IMG/VR virus record: IMGVR_UViG_3300027881_000011
Location: 1-64,000 of that record
Origin: a virus
Direction: 5' to 3' (one strand)
Length of the DNA stretch: 64,000 nucleotides
Shown here piece after piece: positions 24,478-35,500 of the stretch; position 1 is the first letter of the stretch, and every line of letters begins with the position of its first letter. The notes under the pieces are model-generated. The model was not told the origin of the DNA. It saw nothing but the letters and a program-made list of their open reading frames with translations, and made no database searches. A program made the translations under genes and the position numbers.

Positions 24478-26969
24478 CCGTCAAACAGATATTTCAGCTT
24501 CCTATTGGTCCGGGCCAATACACCGAAGAGTCCGAACGTGGCGCTGTGGGCAAATGGTTCTCCATGGACAAGGTGCGCTTCAGGAAGGGGCTCGCTGAAA
24601 AGATCGGTGGCTGGGTCAGGCTGGAGCCACAATTTCTTGGCACTTGCCGTCGTCTGAAGGATTGGTCGTCACTGGATGCCAAGCGTTGGTCAGCTGTCGC
24701 AACCGACACCAAGCTGTACGTGTGGCAGGACGGCACTCTGTACGATATAACGCCTGTCAGGCGCTCTGAGACGCTGGTAGCGCCCTTCCAGACATTTACC
24801 GGGGAAACCCGCGTGCGGGTGACGGATGTCAACCATGGGGCGCAGGGTGGTGACTACGTGCGCTTTGCGGACGCCATCGTTGGTGGCGCTTCGGGCATCA
24901 CGGTGGATGGTGAATACCAAATTGATACGATCATCGATCCCGACACTTACGAGATCACCGATGACGAGACCGCAGCAACGGGCGGTGCAGGAGAGGGCGG
25001 CACAGCCGTACAGGTCGAATACGATATCTCGGCAGGAGCAGAAAGCGCAGTTGTAGCAGCAGGCTATGGCACTGGTCCATACGGCAGGGAAGGCTGGGGT
25101 AATGCACGTACTGGATCGACGTTGGTGTTGGGCATTCGCACATGGTCACTGGACACATGGGGCGAGGACTTGCTGGCCTGTCCGAGAGGTGGGGCTATCT
25201 ACTGGTGGGATCGCTCGAAGGGCACAGGCACGCGAGCCACGGCTTTGGGTGGCGATGCACCACCGAACAATGAGTACATGTTGGTGTCACAGCGAGATCG
25301 ACACGTGTTTGCTCTGGGTGCGTTTGACTTCTTCAACGACGCATTCGATCCGATGCTGATCCGTTGGTGTTCCACTGAAGACCTGAATGACTGGGTGCCC
25401 ACCAGCACGAACACATCAGGTGATTTACGCTTGTACTCAGGCTCGAAGATCGTCGCTGGTGTGCGGTCACGGTTGGAGTCTGTCATCTTCACTGATGTCA
25501 GTGTGCATACGCTGCCGTTCCTTGGTGGCTTCGCAGTGTTCGGTCTCAACATCGTGGGCGAGAATGTTTCGATCCTTGGACCAAACTGTGCTGTACCCAT
25601 CGATCATCGTGTGTTGTTCATGGCTGAGTCTGACTTCTATATGTATGACGGTGTGGTCAAGGTGGTGAAGTGCGATGTCAGGAATTTCGTGTACGACAAT
25701 CTCAACGTGGTACAACGTGACAAGATTTACGGTGGGCTGAATCGCGAGTTCAACGAAGTGTGGTGGTTCTACCCATCGTTCGATCCAGACGCATGGGTGC
25801 AACAGGACTTCTCACTTGGTCTGCCGACAGGGTACTCGTTGGCAGCCGCATCAGGTGGTGGCGCGATTGGTTACACCTACGTATTCAACTCAGGTGGCTG
25901 GACCGAGGTCGAGAACACTGCAAGCAACGGCTACGAGTATGACTTCTCCCTGACCAACGATGAGCCCATCATCACACCACTGGAGAGCGAGTACGCAGTC
26001 GAATTCGCATTCAACGGTATCGGTGGAGCTGCAACCCGGTGGGGTGGTTTGGTGTTCTTGCGTACAGAGATCACAGGGACGCCAGACACAACTTCAGATG
26101 ATGCTCAGGGCATCTATATCGAGGCTGACTTCTTTACCGATACCATTCGCGTCCGAAGGAAGAACGCGACTGGCGTGAAGAGCGTCATGGACAATGATCC
26201 GGGCACTGACACCTTCACATCTGTGCTTGGTTCGGTAGCAGCACAGGACACGAAGTACATCATCACGGTGCAGTTCGATACACCAACGATCACTGTGTGG
26301 CTTAACGGGATTCAGGTATGGCAGTTCGACCTGTCATCTGCTGAGCTGTTGCTATACACAAGCGGCTCTGCTGGTCTTCATGTAGAAGAGGCAGCCACCA
26401 TCGAGGACGAGTTCAAGTTCTACAATTTTGCAACCGGACCAGTGGGGGTAATTACTGCAACTGATTTCGATATCAGCCCCATTGAGGTCAATCGATACGT
26501 GGCACTGAACTATGAAGAGGGATCGTGGATCACCGGGAAGCTGGCAAGAACCGCATGGGCTGATCGCTCACCCCTGCTTGAGAAAGCATATGCAGCAGGC
26601 ACAGACGGTTACCTGTATAAGCACGAAACAGGCACAGACGATAACGGCGCAGCGATGGCAGCATTCACTGAGTCCTTCGATATGGAAATACCCACCGCTG
26701 GAGAAAGTTTGATGCATGTTGACCAGCTGATTCCTGACTTCCTCACGCTGGAAGGATCGGTCACGGTCAACCTGACAGGACGTAAATATCCGCAAGACCC
26801 GAACCGCATCAGCAAAGGTCCGTACACGGTTCAAAACGGTACGAGAAAAATATCAACACGCATGAGGGCGCGTCAGGTAGCGCTGCGTATTTCATCGAGC
26901 GATACCGGCGACAAGTGGCGCATGGGTCACTGGAGAGCAAGAGCAGGGGCGCACGGTAAACGCGGATGA
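24474..26969 (+). CDS. Tail nozzle/stabilisation protein with inserted lectin-like domain
   Basis: About 831 residues. I choose TTG 24474, because GGAGAG at 24461-24466 has correct spacing and the TTG overlaps the previous TGA; GTG 24459 is the alternative. The N-terminus (TEESERGAVGKWFSMDKVRFR, then KIGGWVRL) and the EFNEVWWFYPS segment are typical of podovirus nozzle proteins (tail tubular protein B class). Between about residues 435 and 665 lies an extra concanavalin/LamG-like beta sandwich. The nozzle sequence resumes at NRYVALNYEEGSW. Confidence 0.75.
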   Translation: MTVKQIFQLPIGPGQYTEESERGAVGKWFSMDKVRFRKGLAEKIGGWVRLEPQFLGTCRRLKDWSSLDAKRWSAVATDTKLYVWQDGTLYDITPVRRSETLVAPFQTFTGETRVRVTDVNHGAQGGDYVRFADAIVGGASGITVDGEYQIDTIIDPDTYEITDDETAATGGAGEGGTAVQVEYDISAGAESAVVAAGYGTGPYGREGWGNARTGSTLVLGIRTWSLDTWGEDLLACPRGGAIYWWDRSKGTGTRATALGGDAPPNNEYMLVSQRDRHVFALGAFDFFNDAFDPMLIRWCSTEDLNDWVPTSTNTSGDLRLYSGSKIVAGVRSRLESVIFTDVSVHTLPFLGGFAVFGLNIVGENVSILGPNCAVPIDHRVLFMAESDFYMYDGVVKVVKCDVRNFVYDNLNVVQRDKIYGGLNREFNEVWWFYPSFDPDAWVQQDFSLGLPTGYSLAAASGGGAIGYTYVFNSGGWTEVENTASNGYEYDFSLTNDEPIITPLESEYAVEFAFNGIGGAATRWGGLVFLRTEITGTPDTTSDDAQGIYIEADFFTDTIRVRRKNATGVKSVMDNDPGTDTFTSVLGSVAAQDTKYIITVQFDTPTITVWLNGIQVWQFDLSSAELLLYTSGSAGLHVEEAATIEDEFKFYNFATGPVGVITATDFDISPIEVNRYVALNYEEGSWITGKLARTAWADRSPLLEKAYAAGTDGYLYKHETGTDDNGAAMAAFTESFDMEIPTAGESLMHVDQLIPDFLTLEGSVTVNLTGRKYPQDPNRISKGPYTVQNGTRKISTRMRARQVALRISSSDTGDKWRMGHWRARAGAHGKRG

Positions 26970-29905
26970 CAAAGGTTGTTTTACCAGCATTTGGCGGCGA
27001 AATATTCTCTGCGCAGGAGATGCGACAGCTCGTGTCTGCGTTGGAGCTGCGCTTCCAATCGATTGAGCAGGAAAGCACCTCGTTATTTGACACTGGTGAT
27101 AGCAACGATCTCGACAATCGTTACTCCCAGCTTGGTCATGTCCACACTGAATCGGAGATCACTGATCTTCAGAATTACCTGACGAACATCGAGAGCGAAT
27201 CGATCTTTGATCTCAGTGACGTAACCGGTACGCCACAAGATAACTGGGTGTTGGTTTGGGACAATACTCAGAGTGCGTTCGTTGTGCAGTCACCGGGTGC
27301 CGCAGCTGCTGTGGCGCTTAATGACCTGTCTGATGTCAGCGTGCCAGTACCGAATGATGAAGACGTGCTGTCGTTCGATCAGGGCTCAGGGCAGTGGGTA
27401 GCATCAGCTATCGCGAGCGGTGGCGTGAATACGCTGGTTGATCTGCTCGATACCGACCTTTCTGGGCAACTGCAATATGACCTGCTATTCAATGCAGACA
27501 GCAGTGAGTGGCAACCCACTGGTCAGGCGTTCCAGTGGTTCCCCGGACAGTACATTCAGCTTGGCAATGACATAGCCGTTAATTGGTATGACTCTGTTGC
27601 TTCCAGTACAGAGCTGCTGAATTTCAGCAGCATTTTTGTTGGTGGTACTCCTACTCCAGACCCTGACATTGGTAGCGTCACCCTGCTTGTAAGCGCCGAG
27701 ACGGCGAATGTTAGCAGCGGAAGTTTTACCGCTGATATTGGTGGCGTAGGCTGGACCTTTAGCGGCACTCCCACTTCGGGCGTTGAGCAGGGCCACATAT
27801 CAGATGTCAGTTTCAAGCATGGCTCACGGTCTGTCTATGTCTTAGGCGCGACTGGCCCCACGTTTGAAGGTCTCGTTGGTCCAGCGGCTAACTCTACAGA
27901 AGCAGCCGTATTTTTCCCCATTGGCCTGCAAGAGTTCACAATCGAGTTTTGGATTGATCCGAGCACTGAAAATACAGAACTGAATCCAGACGGCAGGTGG
28001 GCTAACCCGAAGGAAATTCTCTCGTCGCTTAACACCCAGAATCCGGGTGCGCAACAGATACATATTGAGATCGCGGCAGATGGCGATTTGAATTTTTATA
28101 CGCCGATCAGCACTGGTCGTGATGTTACTTTTGCTCAGGTGCCGAATGGTCTCGGTACGACCGGCACAGATTGGATGCTTGAAGGCTGGACTCACTGGGC
28201 AATCACTCGTGAGTCTGATGGTGAATTCCGCGCGTGGTGCCAAGGTGTTTTACAGGGAACCACTGGAATTGGCTTACATCCAAGCAGGTCAACTCTCAGT
28301 CTCGTTCAACCGACCAACGCGCAGACGGTTAATTTTGGTTGCGCCCAAAGGAACGGTGCGGTGCCTAACGGTGGAGCGTCATCGGGATACATTGATGACA
28401 TTCGCATTACTATGGGTGTGGCTCGCTACACCACAGCGGGGGGCAGCTTCACGCCGCCCGGTCCTCTCGATGGAACGGTTGGCGACGAGGGTTTTATTGT
28501 TGGTGATCCGGGGTACATAACTCAGATCGACGGCACGACCACGACCATCACTGGTGCAGCGCAACTCGATACCACGCTCAACGTCGATGGCACCCTGACG
28601 GTTGCCGGTGTCAGCACGCTCAACAACAACACCGACATCGATGGCACGCTGGGCGTTAGTGGCATCAGCACGCTCAGCAACGACCTTGTACTGACCACAA
28701 CGCTCGATGATGCAACCGGCGATGAGGTTGCATTCGCGCTGACTTACACAACGAACAAGGCAACATCTGGAGCTGACACAGGCTTCCAGATGACCATGGT
28801 TGATACGTTGAGTCCGGGCACATCACTGTTCGCAGAGTACATTCTTGGTGTAACAACGCTGTTCGACTGGGGTATTGACGGCACGTTCACTCACCACGAT
28901 GCCAGTAGCGCGGATACGGTGACGTGGGGGCACAGTGGCGTGGACTACACCACCGTGCTTGTTGGCACCGATGACTGGAGCATAAGCGGCGCTCAACGAT
29001 ACGTATGGGATGAAGACATACTCGTCACCGCTGGTGGGTTCGTAACAACAGGTTCTCTCGAAGCAATGGGCTCAGTCGGTCTGTCAGGGTTCCTTGACGC
29101 GCAATCCACGTATGCTCGTGTAGGTGCTTACAACTGGACAGCAGTAGAGTACGACGATCTTCGCATCTATGGTGAGAACATCGATCTGTACACAAGCGCT
29201 GCCGGTACGACAAATGCAATGACAGTATCCAGTACGCTCATAACGAACAAACTGGATACGGACATAGCCAGCGGCTCTGTTTTCCGCATCTTTGATTCAA
29301 CGAACACAGACAGCGCAGCATTCTCGCATGACGATGTTGACTTCAACACTGACTTCACCACCACAGCTAATTGGAATGTTACCGGTATTACTGCCATAGA
29401 TGTTACTGGTGCGGTGAGAGCAAACGATGCGGCTGGACCTACCATGCTCAATGAAGCTGCGACATCGGTCAACCCTACGCTAATTCCGAACAGGGCGAAC
29501 GAGTCTACTGGCATTGGTTGGGCGGCCACAGACCAGCTGAGCATGATCGCTGGTGATATAGAAGCGATTCGTTACTCAGAGGCGTCCAGTCATGTTCTCG
29601 CTGATTCTCAAGTTCATACTGGTATCACCGCTGGCACAACGCAGACACAGGCCGATGGCTTCCAGTTACTGTCATCGCACAACGAAGTGGCGACAGTCGC
29701 AACCACCAACGATACTGTAGTTGCACCACTCGCGGTTACTGGCAGAATTCTCACCATCTTGAACAACGGGGCTAACACCATGCAAATTTTCCCGGCAGTC
29801 GGAGATGATCTGGGGGCTGGGGTGGACACGGTAATTACCTTGGCAGCGGCTGGTAAGCTATGGTTCGTTGCTTATGATGCGACCACGTGGACACAATTCG
29901 TGTAA
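26966..29905 (+). CDS. Large tail fibre/spike protein with LamG-like domain
   Basis: 979 residues. The N-terminal helix (FSAQEMRQLVSALELRFQSI) and NRYSQLGHVHTESEITDL are a virion-attachment and shaft start of tail fibres. Repeated LSDV segments follow. Residues about 235-490 form a concanavalin-like (LamG) sandwich with SVTLLVSAET and FTIEFWIDPS. Then come repeats such as LDTTLNVDGTLTVAG that fit a triple beta-helix, and a long C-terminal part. The LamG domain suggests glycan binding. Overlaps the nozzle stop by four bases. Confidence 0.7.
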   Translation: MTKVVLPAFGGEIFSAQEMRQLVSALELRFQSIEQESTSLFDTGDSNDLDNRYSQLGHVHTESEITDLQNYLTNIESESIFDLSDVTGTPQDNWVLVWDNTQSAFVVQSPGAAAAVALNDLSDVSVPVPNDEDVLSFDQGSGQWVASAIASGGVNTLVDLLDTDLSGQLQYDLLFNADSSEWQPTGQAFQWFPGQYIQLGNDIAVNWYDSVASSTELLNFSSIFVGGTPTPDPDIGSVTLLVSAETANVSSGSFTADIGGVGWTFSGTPTSGVEQGHISDVSFKHGSRSVYVLGATGPTFEGLVGPAANSTEAAVFFPIGLQEFTIEFWIDPSTENTELNPDGRWANPKEILSSLNTQNPGAQQIHIEIAADGDLNFYTPISTGRDVTFAQVPNGLGTTGTDWMLEGWTHWAITRESDGEFRAWCQGVLQGTTGIGLHPSRSTLSLVQPTNAQTVNFGCAQRNGAVPNGGASSGYIDDIRITMGVARYTTAGGSFTPPGPLDGTVGDEGFIVGDPGYITQIDGTTTTITGAAQLDTTLNVDGTLTVAGVSTLNNNTDIDGTLGVSGISTLSNDLVLTTTLDDATGDEVAFALTYTTNKATSGADTGFQMTMVDTLSPGTSLFAEYILGVTTLFDWGIDGTFTHHDASSADTVTWGHSGVDYTTVLVGTDDWSISGAQRYVWDEDILVTAGGFVTTGSLEAMGSVGLSGFLDAQSTYARVGAYNWTAVEYDDLRIYGENIDLYTSAAGTTNAMTVSSTLITNKLDTDIASGSVFRIFDSTNTDSAAFSHDDVDFNTDFTTTANWNVTGITAIDVTGAVRANDAAGPTMLNEAATSVNPTLIPNRANESTGIGWAATDQLSMIAGDIEAIRYSEASSHVLADSQVHTGITAGTTQTQADGFQLLSSHNEVATVATTNDTVVAPLAVTGRILTILNNGANTMQIFPAVGDDLGAGVDTVITLAAAGKLWFVAYDATTWTQFV

Positions 29906-29916
29906 GGAGAGGGACT

Positions 29917-30036
29917 ATGTTGTGGATAGGATTTTTTGTCGGAGCAGCTGTCGTTATGATGCTGCCGCCGAAGTACGAGGACTGGCTACGCCAGTGGATT
30001 ATCACACAGTGGCAAAAAGTTACGAAGAAGGGGTAA
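29917..30036 (+). CDS. Single-pass membrane microprotein
   Basis: 39 residues from ATG 29917, with AAGGAGAGGG just upstream. A hydrophobic segment (WIGFFVGAAVVMMLPP) forms one membrane helix, followed by a Trp-rich basic tail (DWLRQWIITQWQK). Similar tiny membrane proteins are coded near tail-fibre and ejection genes in podoviruses. Could be a holin-like or accessory membrane peptide; no family recognised. Confidence 0.55.
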   Translation: MLWIGFFVGAAVVMMLPPKYEDWLRQWIITQWQKVTKKG

Positions 30037-30037
30037 A

Positions 30038-30544
30038 ATGACGACGATCAAGATCAGACCGGCTAAACCCTTGGACACGTCGAATCTGGTACGGCTGCTC
30101 ACAGCCGCCCACGACGAAGCAGGCGTTTACCCACCAGTCGATCAGCACATGGGCCTTAATTGGATTACTCGGACCCTCGTGGAAGGCTACGTCATCGTAG
30201 CTGATGTGTCCGGCAGGCTGGTGGGAACACTGGCTCTTACCAATTATCATTTCCCATGGTCGCCAGAACAATACATGTATCTGGAATGGCTGTACGTGCA
30301 GAAGAAATTCCGCAAGGGTGGGGCGTTTGACGCATTGATCAAGGGCTGCCATGCGTTCGCTGACAGTCACGGCGCACCGATCCTTGCTGGCGTATCTGCT
30401 GGCGACAAAGATGTCTTCTTGAAAGACCGCTTATTCCAGACTCAGGGTTATCACTACATTGGTGGTGACTTCATCAGGAGTAGACGTAGTGGGCAGCAAA
30501 GAGAAGAAACAGACCCAGACTTACACGCCGCCATCGTGGGTTGA
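30038..30544 (+). CDS. GNAT-family acetyltransferase-like protein
   Basis: 168 residues. It follows the GNAT fold order: an N-terminal IRPAKPLDTSNLVRLL strand-helix, VIVADVSGRLVGTLAL (beta 3-4), MYLEWLYVQKKFRKGGAFDALI (beta 4, acetyl-CoA loop with RKGGA in place of the usual Q/RxxGxG/A) and a C-terminal YHYIGGDFI strand. GNAT enzymes transfer acetyl groups from acetyl-CoA to amines; in phages they may modify host or virion proteins. The coding end overlaps the next gene by 56 bases. Confidence 0.72.
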   Translation: MTTIKIRPAKPLDTSNLVRLLTAAHDEAGVYPPVDQHMGLNWITRTLVEGYVIVADVSGRLVGTLALTNYHFPWSPEQYMYLEWLYVQKKFRKGGAFDALIKGCHAFADSHGAPILAGVSAGDKDVFLKDRLFQTQGYHYIGGDFIRSRRSGQQREETDPDLHAAIVG

Positions 30545-31379
30545 GGGAACAGCACAGCAAGCGGTTGGAGTAGCCGGTCGTATTGCGAGTCAGGAGTACA
30601 CGCCTTACGAAGGTGAGCGTGTCGCTGGTTTGTCTGAGAACGAACAGTTAGGTATGACGATGGCTCGTGATACCGCTGGTGCGGCGCAGCCATACTACGA
30701 AGAAGCGGCTGGTCTTACGCGGCGTGGGTCGCAGCAGTTCCGTGATGCTGACATGTCTGAGTACATGAACCCGTACATCAAGAATGCACTTGATCCTGCT
30801 GCTCGTGAGATACGTCAAACAGGCGCGTTAATGGAACAAGACATCGAGGGCAGGGCAGCTTCGATGGACGCCTTCAGCGGCAGACGCTCTGCATTGGCTG
30901 TTGCAGACACGAAAGAGAAGACGCTTCAGGAAGTCAGCGACCTGTATGGCGAAGGGTATGCGAAGGCATACGACAGCGCTACCAGCATCTGGGGTAGCGA
31001 ACGCACGCGAGACCTGATGGCCGCTGGCAGGATTCAGGACATCGGCACATCAGTGTCGCAAGCCAACAAGACAGACATCTCAACCCTCATGACTACTGGT
31101 GCCACTGATCGTGGTATTCAGCAGGCCATGATGGACTTCGACTATCAGCAATTTGTAGAGAACAGAGACTGGGACTTTCGCAGTCTCGGCGCTTTGATTG
31201 CGGCGCTGGAAGGCACCAAGGGCTCCTACTCGACCACGCAGACCACTACCGAAGAAACGAGTGGTGGTGAATTCGCACAGGCGATTGGTTTGGCCGCGAC
31301 GCTGATCGGAACTTTCTATAACCCAGCTGGAACTGTTGCGAAAACGGTGGCAGAAACAGCTGGCGACGACAAGGGGTAA
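30489..31379 (+). CDS. Internal virion / DNA-ejection-type protein
   Basis: 296 residues from GTG 30489, placed by AGGAG at 30476-30480; the longer frame to 30459 has no ribosome site. The start is basic (GSKEKKQTQT), then mainly Ala/Arg/Asp-rich helices (NPYIKNALDPAAREIR, AASMDAFSGRRSALA) and a C-terminal Gly/Ala/Thr-rich stretch. Phage genes of this type lie between tail genes and giant internal proteins and are thought to encode proteins ejected with the DNA. It overlaps the GNAT gene. Confidence 0.62.
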   Translation: MGSKEKKQTQTYTPPSWVEGTAQQAVGVAGRIASQEYTPYEGERVAGLSENEQLGMTMARDTAGAAQPYYEEAAGLTRRGSQQFRDADMSEYMNPYIKNALDPAAREIRQTGALMEQDIEGRAASMDAFSGRRSALAVADTKEKTLQEVSDLYGEGYAKAYDSATSIWGSERTRDLMAAGRIQDIGTSVSQANKTDISTLMTTGATDRGIQQAMMDFDYQQFVENRDWDFRSLGALIAALEGTKGSYSTTQTTTEETSGGEFAQAIGLAATLIGTFYNPAGTVAKTVAETAGDDKG

Positions 31380-31382
31380 CAC

Positions 31383-32543
31383 ATGGCCGCTCTTGATGAA
31401 AAAACCACAGACACGGACCCGCTAACGGGTCAACCAATCGCTGTACAGGGCAGCGGTCTTGCCAATGCCCCAGCAACTTCAACTTCGGCTCCACTGCCAC
31501 CCGGTACAAACGCAGATGTTACGGGCGCACCCCTGTCCCAAAACGGAACGCAACCGCCGCAGGGCGGTGGGGCCGAACCTTCTGGTCAGGGAGCCCCTGA
31601 CACATTAAAGGATCGAGGTGATCCCAATACAGCCATGCGACGCAAATGGCAAGAGAACGCAGCAGAACTTGTTGAGATGCAGGAACAAGCCCTGACCAGA
31701 ATGCAGAACGCATGGAAAGACCCTGTATCGAAAGCACAGGGTCAGGTCATGACGGAGAACATGAAGGCACAGGGCGCTGATCCAACCAAGGCGGCAGAGC
31801 AAAGTCTGGAGATGGCCGAGACGAACATCGACCGCTCCGTCGAAGACAAAGGGATGACGAAGAAGATGGGCGCAAAGCTGAAGAAGCGCTTGCGTAAAGT
31901 CTACGACACGATCCCAGAAGATCAGATGGGCATGTTCCTGATCGACTTCGGACTGCGCGCCATGATGGCTGGCGAGACCATGGGCAGTATGGGCGCTCTC
32001 GGTGCGGCAGGCAGTGGCGCGATGGGTGCCATGCAGGGTCGTCAGCGGCAGGAGAAGACAGATCGGCTGTCAATGGAACAGGCCGCTCAGGCAGAAGGCA
32101 GGGAGCAATTTGGTGCTTTGTCTGATCGAACAAGGGCTGATGCTGCAATGATGACAGCGGAAGCACAACGTGATCGTGCTGGTCGAGTCAATCGGTTCAA
32201 AGACGAAGTGATGATTGATTTCTATCGTAAGCAAGGTTGGAGCGAAGAAGAGATCACAGCGGAAATATCTGGCGCTCAAACAGCTCAACAGATGTATGAC
32301 GTATATGCCCCAGCGTTCGACAAAATACGCTCTGCGATCAAGGCTGATCCACCAATGATTCCTTCTCAGATTCAGTATGTCGAGGTTGGTGGTGAGAAAG
32401 TTGCCATTCATGAGATGGATGAAGGACAGGTTGCTGCATACATCGGAGAGGTTGTGGAACAGCGCATGGCAGCACGTGGCGCGCTTGGCAAGGAAAATGC
32501 GTTGTCGAAGAGTGGGCAAGACTACATAAACGAAGCAACTTGA
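31383..32543 (+). CDS. Internal virion / ejection protein
   Basis: 386 residues. Residues 1-85 are disordered and rich in Pro, Thr, Gly and Ser. The rest is helical and rich in Met, Ala, Gln and Glu, with a hydrophobic Gly/Ala/Met segment (MMAGETMGSMGALGAAGSG, near residue 200) that could insert in a membrane. It is directly followed by the giant polyvalent gene, as ejection proteins often are in podoviruses. No enzyme motif seen. Confidence 0.6.
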   Translation: MAALDEKTTDTDPLTGQPIAVQGSGLANAPATSTSAPLPPGTNADVTGAPLSQNGTQPPQGGGAEPSGQGAPDTLKDRGDPNTAMRRKWQENAAELVEMQEQALTRMQNAWKDPVSKAQGQVMTENMKAQGADPTKAAEQSLEMAETNIDRSVEDKGMTKKMGAKLKKRLRKVYDTIPEDQMGMFLIDFGLRAMMAGETMGSMGALGAAGSGAMGAMQGRQRQEKTDRLSMEQAAQAEGREQFGALSDRTRADAAMMTAEAQRDRAGRVNRFKDEVMIDFYRKQGWSEEEITAEISGAQTAQQMYDVYAPAFDKIRSAIKADPPMIPSQIQYVEVGGEKVAIHEMDEGQVAAYIGEVVEQRMAARGALGKENALSKSGQDYINEAT

Positions 32544-32552
32544 GAGTAAACA

Positions 32553-35500
32553 GTGTCAGTACCACAGGAGAAGATCGAGCAGGCGCTTGAAGCTGCTCGC
32601 AAGGACGGCAACTCCGCAGCTGTAACTGAGCTTGAGGAAATGCTGGGTGGTGTTCGGCCAACCCCGTCTGAGGGGGCGGCGCTTTCTGATCAAGGGGCGT
32701 GGCAAGAGGACATTCTGTCTGGTGAGGCGAGGTCCAGACTAACTGCTGGTGATCCAGAGGGTGGGATTGGTACACCACCTGAGCAGGAAGGCGCACTATC
32801 AGATCGACCATCCCGAGAGCCACCACCGATTGAAACCGACGAGTTCGGTACTGGGTTATCTTTTCCAGAGATGACGCCCGAGCAACGTACAAGGCGTATG
32901 GCGAAGAACCAGTACGACTGGGATAAGGCATGGATGGATGATCCGAAGTCGGAACCGACTCGGGAGCAGCAGAACGAATTCATGAAAGAAAACACCGACT
33001 GGCGCTTCGGCTATGGTCCGAATGATTATATGGGTCGTCAGGTCATTCTTGATCAAGAGACCGGCGAACCACGTTGGAGCGCTCTGTCTCCGCAGCAAAT
33101 CAGTCAGGTTGAAGAGAAGGAAAAGAAGAGGGGCACCACCACTAAAGCCTCTATGGGTGCCTTGGGGTTTGGCATCATTCGTCCGGCTGCAAACATTGCA
33201 CAAGGCGTCGATGCAGACATCGACAGGTTGAATGATTTTCAGCGCTTCTTATTTCATGAGAAGTTACCCCAAGCAGAAAAAGATCGCATCAGTGAGCTGA
33301 TAGTAGATGAGTACGGTAAGGACAGCAAATACGTAGAGGATATCGGCAAACTGCCAGCGAACAAGCTGCGCGAATACATCGAGATGAACCCGGAGAACGA
33401 GAACGTCTTCGAGAACCTCTCTGGTGACGAATGGTGGGAGCAGCGCAAAGAGTTCGCAGCCAGACTGGCTGGCCGACTTCTTGGTCGGGGAGCGTTCCCG
33501 GTTCCAACACCTATGTTCGGTGCGGATGATCCGGGCGGCGCATTGATGGGTCGTGAGGCTTTTCAGGGCATTGAATACGAAGGCGACAAGGTAGCTCCAG
33601 CTTATGCTGGTGCATCAGAAGATGTTCGTGACTGGCTATCAGAGGCCAGCCATACCGAAAGCATCTATGAAAGCATTGTCACGCCGCTCCTGACCACAGA
33701 CGAAGGCGTTCAGCCCGGTGATCGGTTGATGGAGCTTGCCAACAAAGTTATTGAGAAAACATACACCGAAGAGCAGCAGGCTGAACGCAGACTGCCGTTC
33801 TTCTCGGAAGACGTGAAGGTCCATACAGTCTGGGATTTATTTAACTCTGACCTGTACAACGACCCAAATACCAAGCTGCCATGGAATAACTTTGAGGCGT
33901 TCGCACTGACGTTCTTCGAGAGCACTCCAGAGATGGCATTGAGCATGGGTGTTACTCGTGGTCTGGGTGGTCTGGGTGCCAAGACGGCGATGAAAGAAAC
34001 AGTTGGTCAGACCATCGGCCAGATTGATAAGACCCGGCGCTTGTATGCTGGGCGTTATGGTTTGATTGGTGGCAGTGGTACGGAAGGTATGTTCGTTGCC
34101 AATGCCGTTGAGTCTGAAACCAGAGACACACTCAATGAGGTGTCGATGGATAAGTACCGAGAAGACCCATTGTTCAATAACATGGTTGACGGTGGCATGA
34201 CCGAAGAGGCGGCGAAGCAGGTGCTGGTACAGGATGCCGCCAACATTGCTTCCACGATGTCGTTCGTATCTACGGTGCTGGTGAGCGGACCGATGAACAC
34301 TTTCATTGGTAGGAGCGCTGTCGGTCGCGTTATCAAAGATAAGAATGCATTACGACGTTCGGTTGGGATGCTGGGTGAGCCGGGGTCTGAAGGTCTTCAG
34401 GGTCTGGGTGAGCAACTGGCAACCGAGATGGGCGTGGTGCGCATCGACCCAGAGAATCCTATTTTTGATAATCCGAATCGATACCTCGAAGCATTCGGTG
34501 GCGAGGCAATGGTCGCTGGTCCGTTCGGGTTTGCGGCAATAGCAGAACCAAGCAAGCCTGTTGGTATCAATGAAGCTGATGTGGAAGTCGCTCGTGCTAC
34601 AGAGACGTACATGCGAGCCACCAATGATCGCTTCAAGTGGCAGACCAAGATCAGCGATCCAGAGCATATCGCCAACACGACACCGAACGAACGACTGACT
34701 GAACTGGAACAGCTGGAGACTCTGCAAAAGGTGGAAGCAAGGTCGCTGCTTGATGCCGAACCAGTGATGCGTAAACACTTGGAACAGCAGAACACGGAAG
34801 TCGCGAAGACCGAACTGAAGATGCTGGGTGCATTAAAGATGCGCGCCAATGCAGTACTCAACGATATCGCTGTTGCGAAGTCACGACGTGTTACTGCTGG
34901 TGAGGTGCAACAGCAGGAACAACAGATCGTCAAGGATCGTTACGATCTTCAGAAGCGCGTTAATGAGAACGTGCTGAAGCTCGATGATCTGGAGCGCATG
35001 AGCGGCGCGATAGAAACCATTCAGGATCAGGGCGTAGTCGATCAAGCAACTGAGACCGAACTGATAAAGGAAGGCTACGCGAGGCGCACCGATGAGGGTC
35101 AGATGGTCGTATTGCCGAAGGGTAAACGAGCGCTGAAGGAACTCAACAGGCAGGCACGCGGACTCCAAGATCGTCTGGAGAAGGGCTACATCGGCACTGA
35201 GAAGCGCGATCCACTAAACCTGATCAAGCGCGAGATGATTGACAATGTTGGTCCAGTCGAACGCGAGAAAATCTTGCATGAAGACCCACTGACCGGGACA
35301 CAGAATCGCAGGGCATTCAATGAGCGACAGGAGAACATCGACGTTCGTGAAGGCGAGACCGCAAAGGTCATTGAGAATCCAGCTCCAGCCGTAGCGGTGG
35401 TGGACGTGGACTCATTGGGCTGGGTGAACGACAACATGTCTCACAGCGCCGGGGATCGACTGCTACTCGCTGTATCAGACGCTCTGAGCGAGCAGAAGGG

